Origin: DATKQI01 sp035532755
GTDB lineage: Bacteria > Pseudomonadota > Alphaproteobacteria > Acetobacterales > Acetobacteraceae
NCBI GenBank assembly: GCA_035532755.1
Contig: DATKQI010000005.1
Coordinates: 1-29,672, forward strand
Reading direction: 5' to 3'
DNA length: 29,672 nt
A program made the translations under genes and the position numbers. The notes beneath the pieces were generated by a model, which saw nothing but the letters and a program-made list of their open reading frames with translations, ran no database searches and was not told the origin of the DNA. How positions within the stretch are numbered: position 1 is the stretch's first letter; each line of letters begins with the position of its first letter. Positions 7,152-15,593 of this stretch are shown piece by piece.

Positions 7152-7994
7152 TCAGTGCGCGGTGAACGGAACGCCCGAGACACTGGCCGGGAAGGCGGGT
7201 GGGCTGAGGTGCATCCAGTGCTGATAGACCTTGGCGAGTTCTCCATCTGCCTTGATCTTGTCGATGAAGGTGTTCACGGTCGCATTCATTTCCTTGTCGC
7301 CAAGGCGTGTGCAGGCGCCGTTGTAAAGGGCGCTGAGGTTGAATTTGTTCTGGAACGTGTTGGGCTTCGCCGCATCGAGCCGCTCAACGTAGAACTGGTT
7401 GGCGCCGATCGCCTGTACCTGGCCCGAGAGCAGGGCCTGAATGGTCGCGGCATCGTCGTTGAAGCGCAGGATGCGTGTGCCCTTGGGCGCGATCCGGGAG
7501 ATATCGATGTCCTGGACGCTGGAGCGCGGGACGCCGATCGTGTATTTGGCGAGATCGGCGGCATCCTTGATCGATGTGGTCTTTGCGGCGACGACCGACA
7601 TCTGGTTGGCGACGTAAGGCTTGCTGAACTGCACCACCTTGGCGCGGTCCGGCAGCATGGCCATGGTCGCGAACAGGATGTCGACACGTCCGGTCGTCAG
7701 TGCCGGAATGCGATTGGCTACCGCGAGCGGCACGAACTTCACCTTCACGCCAAGGTACTTGGCGAAGAGCCGGCCGATATCGGCGTCGAAACCCTCCTGC
7801 TTTCCATTGGCGGCAACGAAACCCCATGGCGGATTGTCACCCTGGATGCCGACCACCAGGACGCCCTTCTTCTTGATGTCGGCCGTGGTCAGCGCAAGCG
7901 CGGGCCGCAGCAGTGCTGCGGGTACAACGAGCGCCGCACCTGCGGCCAGAAGAACCTGGCGGCGTCGTGGTGTGATGCTGCATGAGTCTGTCAT
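7152..7994 (-). CDS. ABC transporter periplasmic binding protein, polar-amino-acid family 3
   Basis: 280 aa. Exported through a twin-Arg-like signal (TPRRRQVLLAAGAALVVPAALL, cleavage near ALA-LTT). The mature part has the SBP_bac_3 pattern: GVLVVGIQGDNPPWGFVAANGKQEGFDADIGRLFAKYLG, then NRIPALTTGRVDILFATMAMLPDRAKVVQFSKPY. The ligand-binding Arg of amino-acid binders (usual TPER) is here LPDRAK. The frame is open to 8192, but the start is set at the ATG at 7994, preceded by AAGGAA. The operon context (shikimate dehydrogenase, QuiC, PcaHG) suggests the ligand is an alicyclic or aromatic acid such as shikimate, quinate or dehydroshikimate rather than an amino acid; that is inference. Confidence 0.88.
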   Translation of the reverse strand: MTDSCSITPRRRQVLLAAGAALVVPAALLRPALALTTADIKKKGVLVVGIQGDNPPWGFVAANGKQEGFDADIGRLFAKYLGVKVKFVPLAVANRIPALTTGRVDILFATMAMLPDRAKVVQFSKPYVANQMSVVAAKTTSIKDAADLAKYTIGVPRSSVQDIDISRIAPKGTRILRFNDDAATIQALLSGQVQAIGANQFYVERLDAAKPNTFQNKFNLSALYNGACTRLGDKEMNATVNTFIDKIKADGELAKVYQHWMHLSPPAFPASVSGVPFTAH

Positions 7995-8049
7995 GGCGTT
8001 TCCTTTTTTTTGGTGAAGTTGGTTGAGGAGTGGGATCGGCCGCGGCGCT

Positions 8050-8691
8050 TCACCGTACCGCCGTTGCAAAGCGGCGCTGCAGCCGCGTGCCATAGAGTGA
8101 CAGCGGCCAGCAGAGCAGGAAGTAGAGGCAGCCCACGACGCCGAAGACGAGCAGGGGCTTGAAGTTCTGGTTCGAGATGATCGTTCCGGCACGGGAGAGT
8201 TCTGTGAAGCCGACGATCGCGGCGAGCGATGTACCCTTGATCAGCTGCACGAGGAAGCCGACAGTTGCCGGCAGCGAGATGCGCAGCGCCTGCGGCCACA
8301 CCACGTGACGCATGCGCGAGACGTAACCGAGGCTCAGCGCGCGTGCCGCCTCGCTTTGGCCAGATGGAACCGCCTCGACCGCGCCGCGCCAGATCTCGCC
8401 AAGATAGGCACTGGCATGCAGGGTGAGGCCGATCGCGACCGAGGTCCAGGCCGAGAGCTTCAAGCCGACCAACGCCAGACCGTAATAGGCGACAAAGAGT
8501 TGCATCAGCAGTGGCGTGCCCTGGAAGACGGCAATGTACCCCCGCGCCGCTTGCGCGAGTGCGGGCCTGCCAGAGCCGCGTGCAAGCGCGATCGCGAGGC
8601 CCGCTGCTCCACCGCCGAGGAACCCGGCGGCGGAGAGTGCCACGGTCCAAAGCAGGCCGCGCAGGAGGAACCCCCATTCCGCTCCGGTCAT
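8050..8691 (-). CDS. ABC transporter permease, HisM/GlnP family
   Basis: 213 aa inner-membrane permease. It has about five membrane segments and the cytoplasmic EAA loop, seen as EAVPSGQSEAARALSLGYVSRMRHVVWPQALR, which docks onto the ATPase. The front half shows IAVFQGTPLLMQLFVAYYGL, the usual R/Q-GTPLLVQ motif of amino-acid-type permeases. It starts at ATG 8691, 10 bases after the other permease, and ends 55 bases before the binding-protein start. The pair would form a heterodimeric channel. The EAA loop is intact even though the cognate ATPase gene is broken. Confidence 0.92.
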   Translation of the reverse strand: MTGAEWGFLLRGLLWTVALSAAGFLGGGAAGLAIALARGSGRPALAQAARGYIAVFQGTPLLMQLFVAYYGLALVGLKLSAWTSVAIGLTLHASAYLGEIWRGAVEAVPSGQSEAARALSLGYVSRMRHVVWPQALRISLPATVGFLVQLIKGTSLAAIVGFTELSRAGTIISNQNFKPLLVFGVVGCLYFLLCWPLSLYGTRLQRRFATAVR

Positions 8692-8701
8692 GGTCCGTTC
8701 C

Positions 8702-9382
8702 CTACTTCACGGGATAACTGAAGGCGCGGGCGCCGATGGCTGAAAAGCAGCGCATCAGCAGCATGGACATGACAAGGTAGAGCACCGTGACGGTGCCGTA
8801 GACCTCGAAACTGCGGAACGTGTTGGACTCGATCTCCTGCGCGACCGAGGTAAGCTCATAGGCCGAGACCGCGGCGGCGATGCTTGTCGTCAGCGTCAGC
8901 AGGATGAATTGGCTGGTCAGCGAGGGATAGATCGCCCGGAGGGCAGGTTTGAGCACGATGTAGCGGAACACCTGGCGGCGATGAAGGCCGAGCGCGAGCC
9001 CCGCCTCCGCCTGGCCTCTGCCGATCGCCTCCACGCCGCCGCGGATGATCTCAATGGCATAGGCGCCACCGTTGACGCCCAGCGCGATGATCGCAGTCGG
9101 GGTGGGCGCAAGCCGGATGCCGATCAGCGGCAGGGCGAAGAAGATGAAGTATATCTGCACCAGGAACGGCGTGTTGCGGATCACCTCCACGAAGCCGATC
9201 ACGAGCCATCGGATGACCATGAGGCGGGAATGCCGCAGCACCACTCCGCCGACGCCAATGACGATGGCAATGACCATGCCGGCGATCGCCAGGCCAAGCG
9301 TGCCGGCACACCCCCACGCCAACTCCGGCCAGTAAGCAAAAACGACTCCGAAATCCAGTTTGTAGCCCAAATTTCCACCCAT
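8702..9382 (-). CDS. ABC transporter permease, HisQ/GlnP family
   Basis: 226 aa. Same family as its neighbour: VIGFVEVIRNTPFLVQIYFI motif and EAA loop EAIGRGQAEAGLALGLHRRQVFRYIVLKPALR, with an E-Y-T.VA-type C-terminal part (YELTSVAQEIE). I chose the start at the ATG at 9382 (MGGNLGYKLDFGVVF), which fits the family N-terminus and lies 31 bases past the aroE stop. An in-frame ATG at 9430 with GAGGCGG upstream would overlap aroE by 17 bases and add a charged 16-residue leader; it cannot be excluded. Confidence 0.9.
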   Translation of the reverse strand: MGGNLGYKLDFGVVFAYWPELAWGCAGTLGLAIAGMVIAIVIGVGGVVLRHSRLMVIRWLVIGFVEVIRNTPFLVQIYFIFFALPLIGIRLAPTPTAIIALGVNGGAYAIEIIRGGVEAIGRGQAEAGLALGLHRRQVFRYIVLKPALRAIYPSLTSQFILLTLTTSIAAAVSAYELTSVAQEIESNTFRSFEVYGTVTVLYLVMSMLLMRCFSAIGARAFSYPVK

Positions 9383-9413
9383 ATCGCTCGTATCGCGCCC
9401 GGTTTGTCCGGGT

Positions 9414-10316
9414 TCACGCCATGGCGCCAACCGCCTCGAAATGGCTGCGCATGCGGTCTATATCCGGTGTGCGGCCGGTAAAAAGCCGAAACGCTTCGGC
9501 AGCCTGGAACACATTCATCCCGCTGCCATCCAACGTCCGGCAGCCACGCGCGCGGGCCTGCCGAAGAAGCTCGGTTTCCAGGGGAAAGTAGATGATCTCA
9601 CTGACCCAATGGCCAGGCCGCAACCACTCGGGCGGAAACGGCATGCCTGGAATTTTTGCCATGCCCACGGGCGTGGTGTTGACGATCCCGGCGGCCGCAC
9701 GAACCGCTGCTTCGGAGGTGGCAGCCGCCGTCACACGGCCGTCGCCGAAATGCGCCGTCATTCGCGCCGCTGTCGCCGCCGCCTTCGCCATGTCGGCATC
9801 GACCAGCGTCAGATGCTGCACGCCGAGTGTCAGCAGCGCATAGGCCACCGCCGCGCCGGCGCCGCCGGCGCCGAATTGCACGACGCGATCGAGCGCGACG
9901 CCAGTCATCTCGCACCGGAACGCCTCCGCGTAGCCGTGCCAATCCGTGTTGTGGCCCACGCGCTTGCCGCCGTGCAGCACGATGGCATTGACGGCCCCCA
10001 CGGCTTGCGCATCGGGCGACAGCACGTGCAAGTGTGGAATGACCGCCTGCTTGCAGGGATAGGTGATGTTGAGTCCGGCAAACCCGAAGCGCTCGGCCGC
10101 GACGAGGAGGTCCGGCAATACCGCGACAGTCAACCCAAGTCGATCGAGGTCGATCAGCTGATAGATGCAGGTCAGTCCCTGCGCGGCGGATTCGCGCTGA
10201 TACAAAGCGGGGGACCGCGACAATCCGATTGCGGCGCCAATCAATCCGAGCAGGACCGTAGCCTTTGGCTCCGCAGGACGCACCAGGCGTGCTTCAATCT
10301 CGGCGGTGGCTGCCAC
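9414..10316 (-). CDS. Shikimate/quinate 5-dehydrogenase, catabolic AroE paralogue
   Basis: 300 aa. It oxidises shikimate to 3-dehydroshikimate (or quinate to 3-dehydroquinate). Substrate-site residues are visible: SRSPALYQ, K89 in GLNITYPCKQ, and D125 in HNTDWHGY. The nucleotide fold has GAGGAGAA at 149-156. The strand that follows ends LVDAD rather than the NRT of NADP-dependent AroE, which points to NAD and to a degradative role, as in bacterial quinate/shikimate dehydrogenases. It is the first gene of the minus-strand operon ending with quiC. There is no 3-dehydroquinate dehydratase here, so shikimate is the more direct substrate. The 166-base gap to the divergent TetR gene should hold the promoters. 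Confidence 0.88.
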   Translation of the reverse strand: MAATAEIEARLVRPAEPKATVLLGLIGAAIGLSRSPALYQRESAAQGLTCIYQLIDLDRLGLTVAVLPDLLVAAERFGFAGLNITYPCKQAVIPHLHVLSPDAQAVGAVNAIVLHGGKRVGHNTDWHGYAEAFRCEMTGVALDRVVQFGAGGAGAAVAYALLTLGVQHLTLVDADMAKAAATAARMTAHFGDGRVTAAATSEAAVRAAAGIVNTTPVGMAKIPGMPFPPEWLRPGHWVSEIIYFPLETELLRQARARGCRTLDGSGMNVFQAAEAFRLFTGRTPDIDRMRSHFEAVGAMA

Positions 10317-10482
10317 GGACGGCTTCCCTGCGTCGGGCCTGCCTTATTTGGCGCCCGTATCGGTCTTCTTTGTACGAACTGGTCCGATTATGCAAGCGAA
10401 AATGGACTAAACGGTGAAAAGTCTCTGGACGCACACCGGCCAGTTGGGGGAGATGTCTTCCGCCCGCCAGCAAGGAGGCGAG

Positions 10483-11187
10483 ATGACCGAGCAGCCCATA
10501 GCGTCGCCGATGTCCCAGGGCCCCACGGGCCGTACGCATGACCCGGAGGGAGTGCGCCGGAACATTCTGGAAATCGCGACCGCAGAGTTTGCCGAAAGGG
10601 GGTTCAGCGGCGCCCGCGTAGACGAGATCGCCGCCAAGACCAGCGCCAGCAAGCGCATGATTTACTATTACTTCAAAGACAAGGAGGGGCTGTTCATCGC
10701 CGTCCTCGAAGCAGCATACGCCGGCATACGCAACATCGAACTGGGTCTCGACCTCGATGGCCTGTCACCCGTCGAGGCCCTGCGCCGGTTGGCGGAGTTC
10801 ACCTTCGACTATCAGAACGCCAACCCCGATTTTGTCCGCCTGGTGATGGTGGAGAACATCCACAACGGCATCCACATCGACCGGTCCGAACGGATGCAGA
10901 GTTTGAACGTGTCTGTTCTCCATGTTCTGGATGAAGTGTATCGACGGGGCGTAGGCGAGGGCGTGTTCCGTGACAAGATCGACATCATAGACTTGCACAT
11001 GACGATCAGCGCCCTCAGCTTCTTCAACGTCTCCAACCGTTCCACCTTCTCCAAGATCTTCAAGCGTGACATGGTAACTCCCGCCGCGCTGGCAGCGCGG
11101 CGCCAGGTGGTGGCCGAGACGGTGGTGCGTTTTGCCTTGTCCGACGCGCGCCCGGGTATTCCGACGGCGCGGCGTCGAAAATCGTGA
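10483..11187 (+). CDS. TetR-family transcriptional regulator
   Basis: 234 aa. The N-terminal DNA-binding domain is clear: RNILEIATAEFAERGFSGARVDEIAAKTSASKRMIYYYFKDKEGLFIAVLE (residues ~25-75). The ligand-binding half includes NPDFVRLVMVENIHNGIHIDRSERM. The start is taken at ATG 10483, behind AAGGAGG (10472-10478); GTG 10414 and ATG 10453 are possible but poorly served. It is divergent from the shikimate/protocatechuate operon, the normal position for its repressor, with an operator expected in 10317-10482. The spacing there contains GGTCC..GGACT half-sites but no convincing palindrome. The effector is probably shikimate, dehydroshikimate or protocatechuate (inference). Confidence 0.88.
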   Translation: MTEQPIASPMSQGPTGRTHDPEGVRRNILEIATAEFAERGFSGARVDEIAAKTSASKRMIYYYFKDKEGLFIAVLEAAYAGIRNIELGLDLDGLSPVEALRRLAEFTFDYQNANPDFVRLVMVENIHNGIHIDRSERMQSLNVSVLHVLDEVYRRGVGEGVFRDKIDIIDLHMTISALSFFNVSNRSTFSKIFKRDMVTPAALAARRQVVAETVVRFALSDARPGIPTARRRKS

Positions 11188-11239
11188 ACCACGCTTTCAG
11201 ACAACGGAGCCTGTACCTGGTTGCGTCAAGCAGAGCGCT

Positions 11240-13003
11240 CTAGTATCCGATCGCCGCACCCGCCGGCCGGCGATCGTCGTTCGCGCCGTAGAGGATGCCG
11301 GGTCGCAGCGCACCGCCGCGCATCGAATCGTTACCCGAGGACGCGACACCCGCACCCCGGCGCGGCGGGCCGACCTCGATCAGCTCGACCGCGCCCCAGG
11401 GCGTCTGCCGCTTCAGCGTGTAGCCCATCTGCCTCAACAGCTTCGCCGTATCCGGCGAGAATGCGTAGGGTTCAGCATACACCACATCGGGCAGCCATTG
11501 ATGATGGAACCGCGGCGCATCCACCGCCGCCTGCGGGTCCATGCCGTAATCGATCACGTTCATCAGGGTTTCCAGAGTGATCGTGATGATCCGCGAACCG
11601 CCGGGCGAACCCAGGACCAGGAACACATGGCCGTTCCTCGTCACCAGCGTGGGCGCCATCGAGGACAGCGGCCGCTTCCCCGGCGCGATGGCGTTCGCCG
11701 TGCCTTGCACGAGCCCGAACATGTTCGGCACGCCGGGCTTGGAGGTGAAATCGTCCATCTCGTCGTTCAGCAGCACGCCCGTGTCGCCGGCCATCTCGAT
11801 CGCGCCGAAATAGCCGTTCAGCGTGTAGGTCATCGACACCGCGTTGCCCTGCCCGTCCATCACGGAAACCTGCGTGGTCTGCGGTCGCTCGTGCGGGGGC
11901 TTGCCCGATGCGAGGTCGCGCGAAGGCGTTGCCCGGTCCGGCGGGATCGTGGCACGGATGTCGGCCGCGTGGCTGGCCGAGAGCAGCCAGCCGAGCGGAT
12001 TCTTCACGAATGCCGGGTCGCCGAGAAAGCTGTTGCGATCCAGATAGGCGTGCCGCATCGCCTCCACCATCAGATGCACCGAGGCGGCCGAGTGGAAGCC
12101 CAGCGCCTTCATGTCGTAGCCGCCGAGGATGTTCAGGATTTCGCACATCGTTGCCCCGCCGGAGGAAGGCGGCGGGGCTGAAACCACCGTGTAGCCGCGA
12201 TAGATGCACGTCAGGGGGTTGCCCTCGGTGATGCGGTAGTGCGCGAAATCCGCCGTGGTCAGAATCCCGTCCCCGGCGGCCGAGGCGGCGGCGATCTGCC
12301 GCGGGATGCTGCCGGCATAGAAGGCCTTGGCTCCATCGCGCGCGATCGCCTGCAAGGTGCGCGCGAGGTCGGTCTGCACCAGCCGGTCCCCGGCACGCAG
12401 GCCCGTTCCGTCGGGGCGGAGGAAGATCTTCGCGATGGCCGGCTGGGTGCGGAACTTCGCGACGGCCGAATCCAGGATGTCGGCATCGGGCTGGGTCAGC
12501 ACGAAGCCCTCCCGCGCGAGCCGGATGGCCGGCGCCATCACCTGCCCGCGCGTCAGCCGGCCGTATTCGCGCAGGGCGGCATCGAGCCCCATCACGGTGC
12601 CGGGCACGCCGACGGCCTTGTAGCCGCGCAGGCTCTCGCCCGGCACCACGTTGCCCTGCGCGTCCAGATACATCGTGGAGGTCGCCGCGGCCGGGGCGGT
12701 TTCTCGGAAATTGATGAAACGCTCCCGTCCGTCCGCCAGATGGATCACCATGAACCCGCCGCCGCCGATATTGCCGCAGCAGGGATTCACCACCGCCTCG
12801 GCATAGCCCACGGCCACGGCGGCATCGATGGCATTGCCGCCCTCTTTCAGGATTTCCACGCCGGCTTCGGAGGCAAGACGCTGCGCGCTGACCACCATGC
12901 CGTGCGCCGCAGCAACCGGCTGCGGCGATGCCGCAACCGCCGGGAGGCTGCCGAGGCAGGCGAGGACCGTGGCAAAGGCCTTCACGACGATGCTGCGTTC
13001 CAT
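11240..13003 (-). CDS. ggt: Gamma-glutamyltransferase (gamma-glutamyltranspeptidase precursor)
   Basis: 587 aa, periplasmic. Signal peptide at 1-25 (MERSIVVKAFATVLACLGSLPAVAA). Substrate Arg in NFRETAP (R100). The precursor self-cleaves before the catalytic threonine: Q375-T376-T377 in PQTTQVSVMDGQGNAVS, giving large and small subunits. Small-subunit features include LLNDEMDDF and the RPLSSMAPT oxyanion serines (447-448). The enzyme hydrolyses or transfers gamma-glutamyl groups from glutathione and related amides. Start ATG 13003 follows GGAGGGAAG. It is the second gene of a two-gene minus-strand operon, 41 bases after an amidohydrolase. The length and all motifs are normal. Confidence 0.96.
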   Translation of the reverse strand: MERSIVVKAFATVLACLGSLPAVAASPQPVAAAHGMVVSAQRLASEAGVEILKEGGNAIDAAVAVGYAEAVVNPCCGNIGGGGFMVIHLADGRERFINFRETAPAAATSTMYLDAQGNVVPGESLRGYKAVGVPGTVMGLDAALREYGRLTRGQVMAPAIRLAREGFVLTQPDADILDSAVAKFRTQPAIAKIFLRPDGTGLRAGDRLVQTDLARTLQAIARDGAKAFYAGSIPRQIAAASAAGDGILTTADFAHYRITEGNPLTCIYRGYTVVSAPPPSSGGATMCEILNILGGYDMKALGFHSAASVHLMVEAMRHAYLDRNSFLGDPAFVKNPLGWLLSASHAADIRATIPPDRATPSRDLASGKPPHERPQTTQVSVMDGQGNAVSMTYTLNGYFGAIEMAGDTGVLLNDEMDDFTSKPGVPNMFGLVQGTANAIAPGKRPLSSMAPTLVTRNGHVFLVLGSPGGSRIITITLETLMNVIDYGMDPQAAVDAPRFHHQWLPDVVYAEPYAFSPDTAKLLRQMGYTLKRQTPWGAVELIEVGPPRRGAGVASSGNDSMRGGALRPGILYGANDDRRPAGAAIGY

Positions 13004-13044
13004 TTCTTCCCTCCGTTCATGCGGGCTGGCCCGGGACTAAACAT

Positions 13045-14274
13045 CTAATGCAGGGTGTTGCGGTGGATGCTTCCCTGCTTCATCACGAGCCGGATGGCCC
13101 GCTCCGGCTGGGCCAGCAAGGCGATGTCGGCGAGCGGATCGCCCTCCACCACCAGCAGATCGGCGATGGCGCCCGGCTGCACCACGCCAAGCCGGCCTTC
13201 CATGCCGATCAGCTTCGCCGCGATGGTGGTTGCCGCCGCCAGGATCGGCGGCGCCGGCAGCACCCGCGCGCGGATCGCGAATTCCTCGCTCTGGCGGACA
13301 TGCGTCTCGCCCAGCAGGTCGGTGCCGAAGGCCATCGTCACGCCGGCGGCGCGCAGGATCTCCAGGCTGTGCAGGCCGGCGCTGCGCACGCTTTCGATCT
13401 TGCCGATGGAATCGGGCGGGAAGCCGAAGCGCGGCCCGTCCTGCGCCAGCGCCTCATAGGTCACGAGCGTCGGCACCGCGACCGCGCCGGCTTTCGCCGC
13501 CAACTCAGCCGCCGCGGCGTCGATGCGGTTGCAGTGCTCCAGCGAATGCACCCCGCAGCGCACCGCACGGGTGATTGCCTCGGCGGTGTAGAGGTGCGCC
13601 GAGACGTAGGTTTGCGCATCCGCCGCCTCCTGCACCGCCGCGGTCATCTCGTCGGCCGAATAGCCCTGCCAGGCGATCGGGTCGGTCGGGCTCGCCACGC
13701 CGCCGTTGGCCATGATCTTGATGAACTGCGCGCCCTGTCGCAGCTCCTGCCGGCAGGCGCGGCGCACCTCGTCCACCCCGTCGGCGATGCGGCCCATCGC
13801 GCCGAAATTGCGCTGCCAGCGGAACGGGTCGTGCGTGTCCTCGCGCGGGCGCATATCGACATGGCCGCCGGTCTTCGACAGCGCCTTGCCGCACACCACA
13901 AGGCGCGGCCCGACGGCCAGCCCCTGCTCGATCGCCTGGGCGAGCGCGAAGGGCGCACCGCCCACATCGCGCACCGTGGTGAAGCCGCGATCCAGCATGC
14001 CCTTCATGATCGGCAGGCTGCGCAGCACGGCGAGCGCGTCGGGCTGGGCCGCGTTGGCGCCGAGGTTCATCATCGCCGCCGTCACGTGCACGTGGCAGTC
14101 GATCAGCCCCGGCATCAGCGTCCGCCCCTTCAGGTCCAGCACCAGCCGGTCCGGCGCGGCCACGGGCCGGGCGGCGAGGTCGCGGATCATGCCGTCCTCC
14201 ACCAGCACATGGCCCTCGCGCGGCTCGGTGCTGGTCGCGTCGACGATGCGGGCGTTCGTGAACAGGGTCTGCAT
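13045..14274 (-). CDS. Amidohydrolase, M38/prolidase-like (metal-dependent hydrolase), copy 1
   Basis: 409 aa. A TIM-barrel amidohydrolase of the imidazolonepropionase/Xaa-Pro dipeptidase-like group. Metal ligands can be read: HxH in PGLIDCHVHV, probable carboxylated Lys in AQFIKIMANGG, His in VSAHLYTAEA and SLEHCNRID, Asp in FGTDLLGETH. Start ATG 14274 has GGAG 8 bases upstream; the frame stays open far into the divergent gene, but that is antisense. It is paralogous to the gene at 15594 (shared RTLMPGLID, RGFTT.RD.GGA, VGPRL, TGGH.D, GV.S.EH.N). It heads the operon with ggt. The substrate is unknown; N-acyl or peptide-like amides of proline-like amino acids are typical for relatives. Confidence 0.85.
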   Translation of the reverse strand: MQTLFTNARIVDATSTEPREGHVLVEDGMIRDLAARPVAAPDRLVLDLKGRTLMPGLIDCHVHVTAAMMNLGANAAQPDALAVLRSLPIMKGMLDRGFTTVRDVGGAPFALAQAIEQGLAVGPRLVVCGKALSKTGGHVDMRPREDTHDPFRWQRNFGAMGRIADGVDEVRRACRQELRQGAQFIKIMANGGVASPTDPIAWQGYSADEMTAAVQEAADAQTYVSAHLYTAEAITRAVRCGVHSLEHCNRIDAAAAELAAKAGAVAVPTLVTYEALAQDGPRFGFPPDSIGKIESVRSAGLHSLEILRAAGVTMAFGTDLLGETHVRQSEEFAIRARVLPAPPILAAATTIAAKLIGMEGRLGVVQPGAIADLLVVEGDPLADIALLAQPERAIRLVMKQGSIHRNTLH

Positions 14275-14391
14275 GGCGTAGCTCCGAGGGGGAAAGCAGG
14301 CATGAGGGAATGCAAACGTAGCATCCGCCGGCCCCTTGAAAAGATCGGCCAGGGTGCGATGCTCGGCGTAAATCCTGGGGAGAGAATAAAG

Positions 14392-15582
14392 ATGGCCTTC
14401 CTCGGCACTGCCGTCCGCGATTATCGCCTCGGCCTGATGCGCGCCCTGATGGACCGGGAGGGGCTGGACGCGCTGGCCTTCACCACCGCGGATTTCTTCC
14501 AGTTCGCCACCAATTTCAGCACGGATGTGCAGACCTGGGAGCGCCCGATCCTGTGCGTGGTGCCGCGGGACGGGGAGCCGTTCGCCATCCTCAACGAGCT
14601 CTCCACGAACCACTGGCGCTATGCCGCCGAGGATCAGCGGCTGTGGGTGGGGGATGGCAGCTTCTATGCCGAGCATCCGCGCCTGGGCGCGCGCGCCCCG
14701 CTCGCCTCCCAATGGCCGGAGATGGTGGCGGCGAAGCTGAAGGCGGCGGGGCTCGCACGAGGGCGGATCGGCGCGGATGCAGGCGGCGGTCCGCTCGCCC
14801 GCGCCGCCGCCCTGCTGCCGGGCCTGCGCATCGAGGTGCCGCTTGCCGAAATCCGCGCGCTGCGCTGGGTGAAGCACCCCGAGGAGATCGCGCTGATGCG
14901 GCAGATCGCCGCCCTGTCGGACTGGGTGCAGGACCGCTATCGCGAGAACATCCGCCCCGGCCGGCTGGTGATGGAGCTGGACATGGCGATGGCCGTGCTG
15001 ATGGCGGAGGAGGGCGGGCGGTGCTTCCCGGGCCAGCATCTGGAGATCATGCGCTGCTGGACGCTCTCCGGCCCCGCGTCCGCCGCCCCGCACGGGGACG
15101 GCAAGCAGGCCGGCGCGCGCATCGAGGCGGGGCACGGCATGGTCAACATCGTCATCCCGCGCGTGAACGGGCTGGTGGTGGAGAACGAACGCACCTGGTT
15201 CTGCGGCCAGCCGAGCGCCCAGCAGGTGCGGCTGTTCGAAACCGCGACGGCGGCGAACGAGGCGGCGGCGGGCGCGGCCGTCACCGGCGCCCCGGTCTCG
15301 GCGATCGACGAAGCGGCACTCGCGGTGATCGAGAAGGCCGGCTTCGGCGCGCATGTGCTGCACCGCACCGGCCACGGCATGGGCACGCTGGGCCATGAAT
15401 TCCCGGAAGACATGGCGTTCAACACGCGGCCCCTGCTGGAGCGCGAGGTGTATTCCGCCGAGCCCGGGCTGTACGTGTTCGGGCTCGGCGGCTTCCGCCA
15501 CGACGATACGGTCGTGGTCGGCACCGCCCCGGAAGTTCTCACCCGGGCGCCCAAGGATCTGAAAAGCCAGACCATCCTGTAG
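14392..15582 (+). CDS. Creatinase-like M24 C-N hydrolase lacking the metal ligands
   Basis: 396 aa with an N-terminal creatinase domain (1-150) and a pita-bread fold. In metallo-M24 enzymes the sites are D, D, H, E, E. Here the first Asp is V254, the second E264 (VENERTWFCG), while H328 (HRTGHGMG) and E357 (SAEPG) remain and the last Glu is Asp (RHDDT). The pattern IMRCWTLSGPAS..PHGDGK and NERTWFC parallels creatinase, which uses no metal and a catalytic His; H234 (APHGD) sits in that place. I therefore predict a metal-free amidino- or amide-bond hydrolase rather than a peptidase. Start ATG 14392 has GGGGAGAG upstream. It leads an operon with the amidohydrolase 11 bases downstream. Confidence 0.78.
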   Translation: MAFLGTAVRDYRLGLMRALMDREGLDALAFTTADFFQFATNFSTDVQTWERPILCVVPRDGEPFAILNELSTNHWRYAAEDQRLWVGDGSFYAEHPRLGARAPLASQWPEMVAAKLKAAGLARGRIGADAGGGPLARAAALLPGLRIEVPLAEIRALRWVKHPEEIALMRQIAALSDWVQDRYRENIRPGRLVMELDMAMAVLMAEEGGRCFPGQHLEIMRCWTLSGPASAAPHGDGKQAGARIEAGHGMVNIVIPRVNGLVVENERTWFCGQPSAQQVRLFETATAANEAAAGAAVTGAPVSAIDEAALAVIEKAGFGAHVLHRTGHGMGTLGHEFPEDMAFNTRPLLEREVYSAEPGLYVFGLGGFRHDDTVVVGTAPEVLTRAPKDLKSQTIL

Positions 15583-15593
15583 CGGAGGCCGCG

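Noticed and set aside
12928..15582. Very long plus-strand frame of 884 codons
   Set aside because: Its first ~490 codons are antisense to the amidohydrolase and ggt; only the part from 14392 has M24 character and a ribosome binding site.
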